From Desulfuromusa kysingii (GTDB lineage: Bacteria; Desulfobacterota; Desulfuromonadia; Desulfuromonadales; Geopsychrobacteraceae), in the NCBI RefSeq assembly GCF_900107645.1, contig NZ_FNQN01000003.1:372001-436000 (forward strand): a DNA stretch of 64,000 bases, written 5' to 3'. Shown piece by piece: positions 1 to 7,972 of this stretch (the first letter of the stretch is position 1; each line of letters opens with the position of its first letter). The position numbers and the translations under genes were made by a program. A model generated the notes under the pieces. It was given only the letters and a program-made list of their open reading frames with translations. It ran no database searches and was not told the DNA's origin.

Positions 1-58
1 GAAGATGTCCAGCAATATAATATTAAAAACCGAATATATGAACACCTGATATCGATAT

Positions 59-316
59 CTACGATTCTTTGATCAAATTACGATAAGCACACTCTTCAGG
101 TAACCAGCTGATCTCAGTAATTATTTCTGGGGTGAGCTTGATGCAATCCTCTTCGACTTCTAGACGCTGCGCATAGATGCGACACGTCCGATTATGAATG
201 TCGAGAAACCGACAAGGAATTGATGTTGTTAAGATGTTACCTTGTCGGTCTATTTTCTTCTCAAAACAGCAGGCACCGCAACGGTTGCAGAGAGCTTCCC
301 AGCTTTCAGATTCCAT
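59..316 (-). CDS. YkgJ-type zinc/iron-chelating small protein
   Basis: 85-residue cysteine-rich protein. It opens with a CNRCGACC cluster and has further cysteines at IPCRFL, RTCRIY, EEDCIKL and EECAYR, the spacing seen in the YkgJ/UPF0153 family of putative Zn/Fe-S-binding proteins. It starts 3 bases after the nrdJ stop on the same strand, so it is probably translated from the nrdJ transcript. The family has no established enzymatic role; a link to metal handling near the reductase is only suggested by position. No terminator is visible in the 58 bases left in the window. Confidence 0.75.
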   Translation of the reverse strand: MESESWEALCNRCGACCFEKKIDRQGNILTTSIPCRFLDIHNRTCRIYAQRLEVEEDCIKLTPEIITEISWLPEECAYRNLIKES

Positions 317-319
317 TAA

Positions 320-2539
320 TCAGGCACACTCGGAAAACCCACAGGCACGACAAACACAGCAACCACCTTCATGCTCAACAGGGCCACCACAATCAGGACA
401 AGCACCGCCATTATTAGTAAATTGGGTCGGACTTTCATCATCATTGAGCATATGCAATTGAACCGCTTTGGCAACAGCATCGGCGCAAGATGTAATTCTA
501 TTTTCGCCGAATCCGGCAGGCTTATGACAAGTAATGCCGATTAGTTGCTTAACGGTTTGTCGGGCTTGACCACCGCTGCGCCAAGATAATGAGACCAGCC
601 GACCAATCGCTTCACACTGAGAGGCCGCGCAGCCACCGGCTTTACCCATGGTTGTGAACAACTCAAAAAGCCCGTTTTCATCTTCATTAATGGTGATATA
701 AAGAGGTCCACAACCGGTTTCCATCTGGTAGGTGGAGCCGGTTAATGCCCGTGGCCGCTCCCGCTTGCGAGAAGGTTTTTTGCTCTCCATGGGAATTGAG
801 GCATCCTGATTCTCTTCGGTATCATCCTTTCCGGCGACTGACAAAACTTGCATATCCCGGGAACCATCACGATAAATGGTGACCCCTTTGCAGCCTTCTT
901 TGTAGGCCAGGCGATAGACGGTGGCTACGTCTTCACGGGTTGCTTCGCGACTGAAATTAACCGTTTTGGACACCGCATTGTCGGTATGACGTTGGAACGC
1001 CGCCTGCATCAAAACATGATCGTTGGGGGTGATATCATGAGAGGTGACAAAAACTCTACGTACATCTGCCGGGATCGCCTCAATGTCTTGGACGGTCCCT
1101 TTTTCGGCGATTTCCTGCATCAACTCAGGTGAATAAAAACCTCGCTCTTTAGCGATTCTCTCAAACAGAGGATGTACCTCAATCAGTTTATTATTATCCA
1201 GAACCTGACGAATATAGGAGACTGCAAACAGGGGTTCGACACCGCTGGAACAATTTGCAATGATGGATATCGTTCCTGTCGGTGCAATTGTCGTACAGGT
1301 CGAATTGCGGATTGGATCCGCTTCGTAGATACTCCCCGTGATATTAGGGAAGGGTCCCCGTTCTTTAGCCAGTTGCTTCGACTCTTCATGGGCTTTTTCA
1401 TTGATAAAGCGCATGACTTGTTCCCCAAGGGCAATCCCGTCCTGGCTGTTGTATGGAATATTGAGAAGAATTAACATGTCTGCCCAACCCATAACCCCAA
1501 GACCGATTTTCCGGTTAGCTTTGGTCATCTCATCGATTTCAGGGAGGGGATACTTGTTGGCTTCAATGACATTATCAAGGAAACGGGTTGCCAATTTAAC
1601 CGTCAGTTCAAGTTTGTCCCAGTCTATCTCACCTTCAATAACCATATTCGCTAAATTGATAGAGCCGAGGTTGCAAGATTCATACGGAAGAAGTGGCTGT
1701 TCTCCGCAAGGGTTAGTGCTCTCATATTCACCGACATGTGGGGTCGGATTGTCACGGTTCAAGCGGTCAAGAAAAACGATCCCAGGCTCACCGTTAGACC
1801 ATGCCATATCAATAATCTGGTTGAAAACCTTCGTCGCGTTGAGTTGTTTTACAACTTTACCGTTACGTGGATTGATGATGTCGTAATCTTGGTTCTTCTC
1901 GACGGCATCCATAAAGGCTTCTGTCACACCCACAGAGATATTAAAGTTGGTGAGGATTGTCAGGTCACGTTTAGCCATGACGAAATCCATAATATCTGGA
2001 TGGTCAACGCGCAGGATTCCCATGTTCGCCCCCCTGCGAGTCCCGCCTTGCTTGATGGTTTCAGTGGCCGCATCAAAGACGCGCATAAATGAAATTGGGC
2101 CCGATGATACTCCGCTCGTGGAGCGCACTTCATCGTTTGCAGGACGGATACGGGAGAATGAGAATCCTGTACCACCGCCACTCTTATGAATTAAAGCGGT
2201 ATTTTTGATAGCCTCAAAAATACTTTCCATGGTGTCGCCGACGGGTAAGACAAAACAAGCCGATAGCTGACCGAGTTCACGCCCTGCATTCATTAGTGTC
2301 GGGGAGTTCGGTAAGAAATCGAGATTTGACATTGTTTGCAAAAATTGTTTTTCGTAGTTCGTTTTGTTTTTTTCTGTGCCGGTCTCTGCGGCATTGATGG
2401 TCTTGGCAACTCGGCGAAACATGTCTTCAGGGGTTTCAGTCGGTTGTCCCGCACTATCACGTTTTAAATAGCGTTTTGCAAGGACGGTACGTGCATTCTT
2501 AGAGAGTTTTGGCGCGATAGAGATTTTGCCTCTAGACAT
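320..2539 (-). CDS. nrdJ: Adenosylcobalamin-dependent (class II) ribonucleotide reductase
   Basis: 739 residues. Reduces ribonucleotides to deoxyribonucleotides using coenzyme B12, independent of oxygen. The active-site NPCGEQ motif begins at N276 (catalytic Cys278), followed by the family-typical ESCNLGSIN stretch; the glycyl/thiyl-barrel signatures GGTGFSFSRIRP and GGTRRGANMG lie upstream. The C terminus (ACPDCGGPVEHEGGC, CRACGFSEC) is a cysteine-rich zinc-ribbon-like tail, usual in long NrdJ proteins and thought to shuttle reducing power. The ATG at 2539 has an AAGGA ribosome site 8 bases upstream. Two NrdR-type boxes precede the gene. The small YkgJ-like gene follows after 3 bases. Confidence 0.95.
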   Translation of the reverse strand: MSRGKISIAPKLSKNARTVLAKRYLKRDSAGQPTETPEDMFRRVAKTINAAETGTEKNKTNYEKQFLQTMSNLDFLPNSPTLMNAGRELGQLSACFVLPVGDTMESIFEAIKNTALIHKSGGGTGFSFSRIRPANDEVRSTSGVSSGPISFMRVFDAATETIKQGGTRRGANMGILRVDHPDIMDFVMAKRDLTILTNFNISVGVTEAFMDAVEKNQDYDIINPRNGKVVKQLNATKVFNQIIDMAWSNGEPGIVFLDRLNRDNPTPHVGEYESTNPCGEQPLLPYESCNLGSINLANMVIEGEIDWDKLELTVKLATRFLDNVIEANKYPLPEIDEMTKANRKIGLGVMGWADMLILLNIPYNSQDGIALGEQVMRFINEKAHEESKQLAKERGPFPNITGSIYEADPIRNSTCTTIAPTGTISIIANCSSGVEPLFAVSYIRQVLDNNKLIEVHPLFERIAKERGFYSPELMQEIAEKGTVQDIEAIPADVRRVFVTSHDITPNDHVLMQAAFQRHTDNAVSKTVNFSREATREDVATVYRLAYKEGCKGVTIYRDGSRDMQVLSVAGKDDTEENQDASIPMESKKPSRKRERPRALTGSTYQMETGCGPLYITINEDENGLFELFTTMGKAGGCAASQCEAIGRLVSLSWRSGGQARQTVKQLIGITCHKPAGFGENRITSCADAVAKAVQLHMLNDDESPTQFTNNGGACPDCGGPVEHEGGCCVCRACGFSECA

Positions 2540-2639
2540 GTGTGGTTCCTTTCACGACTCAAATTGAATTATTTATGAGTTCGCATTGTTAAAAGATAAA
2601 CAAGTGCCTGAGTTATAACTGTTTTTACTTTTCAATTTG

Positions 2640-2685
2640 GCACTATATTTTGTAGTTCAAGAATATAGACCACTACATCTAGTAT
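2640..2685 (-). promoter_or_regulatory. Tandem NrdR-type boxes upstream of nrdJ
   Basis: Two 16-base elements, GCACTATATTTTGTAG (2640-2655) and CCACTACATCTAGTAT (2670-2685), each match the published NrdR consensus ACACTATATATAGTGT at 12 of 16 positions. Their starts are 30 bp apart, about three helical turns, which is the usual spacing of NrdR box pairs. They sit ~100-145 bp upstream of the nrdJ start. NrdR is the ATP/dATP-sensing repressor of ribonucleotide reductase genes; its gene is not in the window. Confidence 0.65.
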
Positions 2686-2882
2686 GTGTCAAGTGAGAAA
2701 AGTTCAATCAGGAGGATGTAAAATAGAAGATAAAAAATGACAAATATGGTGAAAACGGTCTAATATCGAAGTAGACTTATTTCTTCAGTTCGGTCAAAAG
2801 TACCTATTTATGGGTTGTGCTTGTCGTTCTTATCAATATTGAGTATTCTTTCGCAGCTCAACCACAGCTTGGGGGCTTTTTT

Positions 2883-4034
2883 ATGGATAAAATGAAACCA
2901 ATATATCTCGATAATGCGGCAACCAGTCATCCGAAGCCAGACTCTGTCTACGTTGCCGTCGCTGAGGCGCTACGATCGGGCGGCAGTCCTGGTCGCGGTC
3001 ATTATCAGCAGGCCATGTCTGCGGAACGGCTGGTTTTTGAGACACGAGAGCTTCTTGCTGAGTTTTTCAACGCTGGAAGTTCTGATCGCTTTGTCTTTAC
3101 AGCAAATGCTACGACCGCCATCAATCAGGCCTTGTTTGGTTTATTGAAGCCTGGTGATCGGGTTGTGACGACCATGGTTGAGCACAATGCCGTCAGTCGC
3201 CCGCTCCGGGCGTTGCAGGATCGCGGTGTTGTCGTTGTCAAAGTTGCGGCTGATCCACAGTCCGGTAGCGTCTCTGAATCGGCATTGCAACAAGCGTGTC
3301 TAAGCGAACCAACGCGATTATTGGTGGTAAATCATTGCTCCAATGTTATTGGCTCAATTCAGCCTATAACAAATCTGGGACGCTGGTGTCATGATCATGG
3401 TATTCTTTTTATGCTTGATGGAGCGCAAAGCGCCGGATATCTACCGATTGATTTTCAGGCTCTGCATATCGACCTCTTTGCGGCTCCGGGGCACAAAGGG
3501 TTGCTGGGGCCTCAAGGCACTGGGTTTCTCTACGTTCAAGAGGATATCGAGCTAACGCCTCTTATCTATGGTGGGACTGGTGCCAATTCTCACTCTGATT
3601 TGCAACCTCCCTTTTTACCGGAACGATTTGAGTCAGGCACTCAAAATCTGCCCGGAATTGCGGGATTACTTGCGGGTTTGAGATTTTTAGTTGAGACCGG
3701 CGTAGACACAATTCGTGCCCGGGAAGTTGCGTTGTCCGATAGAATTATCAAAGGGTTCGCGAGTCTGGAAAGGGTCAAGCTTTATGGCCCTGATGATGCT
3801 ATGTTCAGAGGTGGCGCTATTTCGTTCAATATTGCTGATCGGGATCCAGCAGAGGTCGGTTTTGCGCTGGATCAGCAACAAATTTCAGTGCGGGTCGGCT
3901 TGCACTGTGCTCCAGATGCCCACCGGTCGATCGAGACTTATCCGACCGGAACGGTCCGTGTGAGTCCCGGTTATTTTACGACTGATGCCGAGGTTGAAAG
4001 TTTCTTGCAGGTCATTCAAGGTCTATGCAATTGA
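2883..4034 (+). CDS. Cysteine desulfurase-like class V aminotransferase
   Basis: 383 residues from the ATG at 2883, preceded by a GGGGG stretch; an upstream in-frame GTG at 2817 lacks a ribosome site and adds non-conserved residues. PLP enzyme of the NifS/SufS/CsdA fold: N-terminal YLDNAATSHPKP, the PLP-binding lysine in APGHKGLLGPQG (K205), the phosphate-contacting GTG motif, and a C-terminal RVGLHCAPDAH that would carry the persulfide cysteine. It resembles the stand-alone 'cysteine desulfurase family' subgroup rather than IscS (short, not in an isc or suf operon). Probable role: mobilising sulfur or selenium from cysteine or selenocysteine; substrate not determinable here. Confidence 0.85.
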   Translation: MDKMKPIYLDNAATSHPKPDSVYVAVAEALRSGGSPGRGHYQQAMSAERLVFETRELLAEFFNAGSSDRFVFTANATTAINQALFGLLKPGDRVVTTMVEHNAVSRPLRALQDRGVVVVKVAADPQSGSVSESALQQACLSEPTRLLVVNHCSNVIGSIQPITNLGRWCHDHGILFMLDGAQSAGYLPIDFQALHIDLFAAPGHKGLLGPQGTGFLYVQEDIELTPLIYGGTGANSHSDLQPPFLPERFESGTQNLPGIAGLLAGLRFLVETGVDTIRAREVALSDRIIKGFASLERVKLYGPDDAMFRGGAISFNIADRDPAEVGFALDQQQISVRVGLHCAPDAHRSIETYPTGTVRVSPGYFTTDAEVESFLQVIQGLCN

Positions 4035-4091
4035 GATGAAATGAATTCAACCGTTAACTGGGTATAAATTCCTTATAGAGAGGAGCTGGTT

Positions 4092-5408
4092 ATGAAAAAT
4101 TATATACTCGATACCAATGTTTTATTGCATGACCCTCAGGCAATATTTAAATTTTCAGATAACACCGTCATCTTACCATTAACTGTTATTGAAGAAATTG
4201 ATCGTTTTAAAAAAGATCAGAGTGAGACAGGTCGGAATGCCCGGCAGATTTCTCGTATGATTGATGGCTTCCGTGCCCAGGCTAAATTGGTTGAGGGGGT
4301 TTCTCTTGAGAATGGGGGCATTCTCAAAGTTGCCATTTATAAACAGGATTTTTTACAAAAATTGCCCCCGGAATTGCGGAACGATCAAGGGGATAATCGT
4401 ATCCTCGCTGTCGCCCAGGACCTTCAGAATAATCTACCGCAAGGGACGGTTTTCTTTGTCACCAAAGATATCAATCTCAGAATAAAAGCCGACACGATAG
4501 GCCTTTGTGCTGAAGACTATCAGAGCGATAAGGTTCCAATCGAAGATCTTTATACTGGGGCGAGTGAGATCATGGTCTCGCAGGCACAAGTTGATCAATT
4601 TTATGAGCAAGGGGCTTTGTCTATAGAGGGAGATTTTTTTGCTAATCAGGGGCTAACCCTCATTGATGAAACGAATTCATCGCACACTGCGATTGGACGC
4701 TATGATTCGATCAACAAGCAGATTGTCAACTTGATCAAGGTCCCCAAAGAAGGCGTCTGGGGAATATATCCACGGAACCGGGAGCAACAGTTTGCCCTTG
4801 ATCTGCTTCTTAATGATGATATTCAGCTGGTTTCTCTGGTGGGGAAGGCCGGTACCGGTAAGACTCTCCTTGCAATTGCTGCAGGTCTGGTTAAAACAGC
4901 AGATGAAAATTCCTACACTCGCCTCCTTGTGTCGCGCCCCGTTTATCCAATGGGACGGGATCTCGGTTTCTTGCCCGGAGATATAGAGGATAAACTCGCC
5001 CCGTGGATGCAACCTATTTTTGACAATGTTGAACTGTTATTGTCTTCATATGATGAGGGGGGCAATCGGAAGCGTGGTTACCGGGAATTGATTGACATGG
5101 GACTGATGGAGATTGAACCCCTGACTTATATCCGTGGCCGTTCAATCCCTAAGCAATATATGATTGTCGATGAGGCTCAGAATCTGACTCCACATGAAAT
5201 AAAAACGATAATTACCCGAGCAGGAGAGGGGACGAAAATCGTCCTGACAGGTGACCCCTACCAGATCGACAACCCCTATGTCGATTCAGCCAGCAATGGC
5301 TTATCTTTCTCTGTTGAGCGTCTAAAGGGGCAGGAAATAACCGGCCATATGACCTTAAGTAAAGGGGAACGTTCGTTACTTGCTGAATTGGCTGCAAACC
5401 TCCTTTAA
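4092..5408 (+). CDS. PhoH family protein with N-terminal PIN domain (PhoH2/YlaK type)
   Basis: 438 residues. An N-terminal PIN nuclease-like domain (YILDTNVLLHDP, residues 3-14; acidic residues in EEIDRFK) is followed from about residue 210 by a PhoH P-loop ATPase with Walker A GKAGTGKT near residue 252 and Walker B MIVDEAQN near residue 358. PIN-PhoH fusions have been described as ATP-dependent RNA unwinding/cleaving proteins. AGGAG lies upstream of the ATG. It is 57 bases after the aminotransferase-like gene and 20 bases before tsaD, so it may share a transcript with both. Confidence 0.9.
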   Translation: MKNYILDTNVLLHDPQAIFKFSDNTVILPLTVIEEIDRFKKDQSETGRNARQISRMIDGFRAQAKLVEGVSLENGGILKVAIYKQDFLQKLPPELRNDQGDNRILAVAQDLQNNLPQGTVFFVTKDINLRIKADTIGLCAEDYQSDKVPIEDLYTGASEIMVSQAQVDQFYEQGALSIEGDFFANQGLTLIDETNSSHTAIGRYDSINKQIVNLIKVPKEGVWGIYPRNREQQFALDLLLNDDIQLVSLVGKAGTGKTLLAIAAGLVKTADENSYTRLLVSRPVYPMGRDLGFLPGDIEDKLAPWMQPIFDNVELLLSSYDEGGNRKRGYRELIDMGLMEIEPLTYIRGRSIPKQYMIVDEAQNLTPHEIKTIITRAGEGTKIVLTGDPYQIDNPYVDSASNGLSFSVERLKGQEITGHMTLSKGERSLLAELAANLL

Positions 5409-5428
5409 TCTTTTGATGATGGTTGATT

Positions 5429-6445
5429 ATGTTGTTACTTGCCCTTGAAAGTTCGTGTGATGAGACCGCTGCTGCAGTTGTTAAGGATGGTCGTCACGTC
5501 CTCTCTAATATTATCTCCTCACAGGTCGATCTCCACGCTGTCTACGGTGGCGTTGTCCCCGAGTTGGCGTCACGACGTCACCTTGAAGTGATTAACCCAC
5601 TCGTTGAAGATGCCTTGAATAAAGCACAAATACAACCGCAAGACCTGCAGGGAGTCGTGGTGACACGCGGACCGGGACTCGTGGGGGCCCTTTTGGTTGG
5701 CGTCTCTTTTGCCAAAGCTTATGCCTATGCCCTCAATATTCCGGTGCTTGGTGTCCATCATATTGAAGGGCATATTCAGGCTGTCCAACTGGAACAAAAG
5801 GTTGAATATCCTTTTTTGGCTTTAGCGGTCTCAGGGGGACACACTCATTTATATCGGGTCGATGGTATTGGTCGCTATCAGCTGCTAGGCCGAACCGTTG
5901 ATGATGCGGCAGGTGAAGCTTTTGATAAAGTAGCCAAAATGCTGGGCCTTGGATATCCAGGTGGCCCTGTTATTGATAAACTTGCAGCGACAGATGACGA
6001 TGGTGGAATTGTTTTTCCTCGGCCAATGTTGAAAAAAGATAATTTTAACTTCAGCTTTTCAGGGATGAAAACAGCTGTTTTGAACTATTTGCATACGCTT
6101 GAAGTGGCACCGGATGAAGTGACAACCCGTCAAATTGCCTGTGCTTTTCAAACTGCCGTTGTTGACGTTCTGACCCAGAAAGCAATGCGTGCGGCTAAAG
6201 CTGAAAATTTAAATCGTATCGTCGTCGCTGGAGGGGTTGCCTGCAACTCAGGGTTGCGGAAAAAATTTCTAACTCTGGAAAAATCCAGTGATATTAGGGT
6301 CTACTTCCCTTCACCTATTTTCTGTGCCGATAATGCCGCGATGCTCGCTGTTGCTGGAGACTATTATCTCGCACATGGTTCTTTCTCAGGGCTTGATTTG
6401 AATGCAGTATCCAACTGGCCGTTGGAACAAGTTAAAAGCATTTGA
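5429..6445 (+). CDS. tsaD: tRNA N6-adenosine threonylcarbamoyltransferase
   Basis: 338 residues from ATG 5429 (a TTG two codons earlier is possible; the family normally begins MLLLALESSCDET, as here). Transfers the threonylcarbamoyl group to A37 of ANN-decoding tRNAs, with TsaB and TsaE. Metal-binding HHIEGH, nucleotide-site SGGHTHLY, and VAGGVACNSGLR near the C terminus identify the ASKHA-fold Kae1/TsaD family; length is typical. The 3' end runs close to the DUF2062 gene, which starts 25 bases downstream. Confidence 0.96.
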   Translation: MLLLALESSCDETAAAVVKDGRHVLSNIISSQVDLHAVYGGVVPELASRRHLEVINPLVEDALNKAQIQPQDLQGVVVTRGPGLVGALLVGVSFAKAYAYALNIPVLGVHHIEGHIQAVQLEQKVEYPFLALAVSGGHTHLYRVDGIGRYQLLGRTVDDAAGEAFDKVAKMLGLGYPGGPVIDKLAATDDDGGIVFPRPMLKKDNFNFSFSGMKTAVLNYLHTLEVAPDEVTTRQIACAFQTAVVDVLTQKAMRAAKAENLNRIVVAGGVACNSGLRKKFLTLEKSSDIRVYFPSPIFCADNAAMLAVAGDYYLAHGSFSGLDLNAVSNWPLEQVKSI

Positions 6446-6470
6446 TGTGAGAGCATCGCAAGGGTTGTTT

Positions 6471-6953
6471 ATGTGGCGTCGCTGGGGCTTTTTCAGGCAA
6501 TTTAAATTGAATGTGATTCAACTTGCTCGACTCCGTTCAGAGCCTGATGCGATTGCACGTGGAATGGCGTTGGGATTATTTATCGGGTTTACGCCCACCT
6601 TCGGGGTGCAAATATTCTTAGCCATTTTGTTTGCGTTTCTACTTCGTCAGAATAAAATTGCCGCATTCATCGGTGTCTGGATTACTAACCCTTTTACGGC
6701 TCCGATAATCTACGGGTTAGAGTATGAAATTGGCCGGATGTTACTTGGCATGCCACCACTGGGGATGAATCACTTTGCAGGTGAATTAAGTTGGTCTATG
6801 GGGATGAGTGTTGGCACCCCTCTGTTGCTTGGAAGTTTAGTCTTGGGGGTCCCTGTCGCTATTATTGGCTATTCGGTGACGGTGCGGCTGATTCCCAGCC
6901 TACGCCTGTGGAAAATTCCCCGTTGGCCGCGTCGACGCAACAAGTCACTTTAA
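6471..6953 (+). CDS. DUF2062 membrane protein
   Basis: 160 residues from ATG 6471, preceded by AAGGG; an upstream extension overlapping tsaD has no ribosome site. The family signature is clear: a basic N terminus (WRRWGFFRQF), GLFIGFTPTFGVQ, and WITNPFTAPIIY, with three predicted membrane segments (about 45-65, 70-90 and 115-140) and a basic tail RWPRRRNK. DUF2062 proteins have no agreed function; they occur near envelope and housekeeping genes in many deltaproteobacteria. Confidence 0.85.
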   Translation: MWRRWGFFRQFKLNVIQLARLRSEPDAIARGMALGLFIGFTPTFGVQIFLAILFAFLLRQNKIAAFIGVWITNPFTAPIIYGLEYEIGRMLLGMPPLGMNHFAGELSWSMGMSVGTPLLLGSLVLGVPVAIIGYSVTVRLIPSLRLWKIPRWPRRRNKSL

Positions 6954-7051
6954 AGCGATTGAGTTGCTCTCTATCGCTTATTATCCATGACCCACGAACG
7001 GTTATTTTTTAAGTTAACCCAGCTTGTTGCACACCTTCTTTCAAGGAAACT

Positions 7052-7840
7052 ATGAACTATCAAACGAAAAAACGTTTTGGTCAGCACTTTCTTCATGATC
7101 GATCTGTTATTGATAAAATTATAACCGCAGCTCAATTGACCACGCAGACGCAAGTTGTTGAAATTGGCCCTGGCCTTGGAGTTTTAACCGATCAACTGTT
7201 GCCACGCTCTGCTCATGTTCGGGTCATGGAAATTGACCGTGATTTGATTGCTCTGTTGGAAGCTCGGAATGATCCCAAATTAACGGTGCATGCGGGAGAT
7301 GTTCTCAAACTCCCTTGGCGGGAATATCTCAAACAACCTCCCTATACGCTGGTTGCGAACCTTCCCTATAATATCTCCAGTCAGATTGTTTTTCGCCTTA
7401 TTGAGCACCGTGACCTGTTTCAAGGTATGGTGCTGATGTTTCAACGTGAAGTTGGACAACGTCTCGTGGCCCCCCCTGGCGGCAAAGATTATGGCATCTT
7501 GTCTGTCCTTACTCAGCTCTGGTTTGCTATGAAAACCGTGACTCTGGTTAAACCCGGTGCCTTTACTCCACCTCCGAAAGTGGACTCCATTGTTATTAGC
7601 TTCAAGCCTCTACCAACTCCGCGAGTGGCAGTCGTTGATGAGGTGATGTTTAAAAAAGTTGTCAAGGGTGCTTTTACGCAACGGCGGAAAACCTTGCGGA
7701 ACAGTCTTCTGGCCAGTGGCTTTAGTGCTGCTGATATCGATTCTGCCCTCCAACAAGCCGCTATCTCTCCCGGTTGCAGGGGCGAAACATTGTCGCTGCA
7801 AAACTTTTCAGATCTGACTCGTTTTTTCTTTGAAAAATAA
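7052..7840 (+). CDS. rsmA: 16S rRNA dimethyladenosine transferase
   Basis: 262 residues. Dimethylates A1518 and A1519 of 16S rRNA late in 30S assembly, using S-adenosylmethionine. N-terminal RFGQHFLHD, SAM motif I EIGPGLGVLT, and the catalytic NLPYNISS motif are intact; the C-terminal helical domain contains QRRKTLRNSL, typical of KsgA. AAGGA lies 5 bases upstream of the ATG. A terminator hairpin follows the stop. Confidence 0.96.
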   Translation: MNYQTKKRFGQHFLHDRSVIDKIITAAQLTTQTQVVEIGPGLGVLTDQLLPRSAHVRVMEIDRDLIALLEARNDPKLTVHAGDVLKLPWREYLKQPPYTLVANLPYNISSQIVFRLIEHRDLFQGMVLMFQREVGQRLVAPPGGKDYGILSVLTQLWFAMKTVTLVKPGAFTPPPKVDSIVISFKPLPTPRVAVVDEVMFKKVVKGAFTQRRKTLRNSLLASGFSAADIDSALQQAAISPGCRGETLSLQNFSDLTRFFFEK

Positions 7841-7867
7841 ATTAAAAATTTATAAAACGGGGTTGAT

Positions 7868-7896
7868 AACCGCGGATACGTGGTTTATTCTTTTTT
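7868..7896 (+). terminator. Rho-independent terminator after rsmA
   Basis: Stem AACCGCG / CGTGGTT (7868-7874 with 7879-7885, one G-U pair), loop GATA, followed by the T-rich TATTCTTTTTT. It lies 28 bases after the rsmA stop and separates it from the glutamate dehydrogenase gene. Confidence 0.65.
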
Positions 7897-7972
7897 AAAA
7901 TCGCCACTGATAATTCTGTCTGTGGTTGAGTCTGAAAGTTTATTCTTTGTTGTTAATTTTGGGGAGTAAAAC

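Noticed and set aside
2817-2882. GTG start extending the cysteine-desulfurase-like protein by 22 residues
   Set aside because: No ribosome site, hydrophobic non-conserved extension, and a better-placed ATG at 2883 begins the conserved N terminus.
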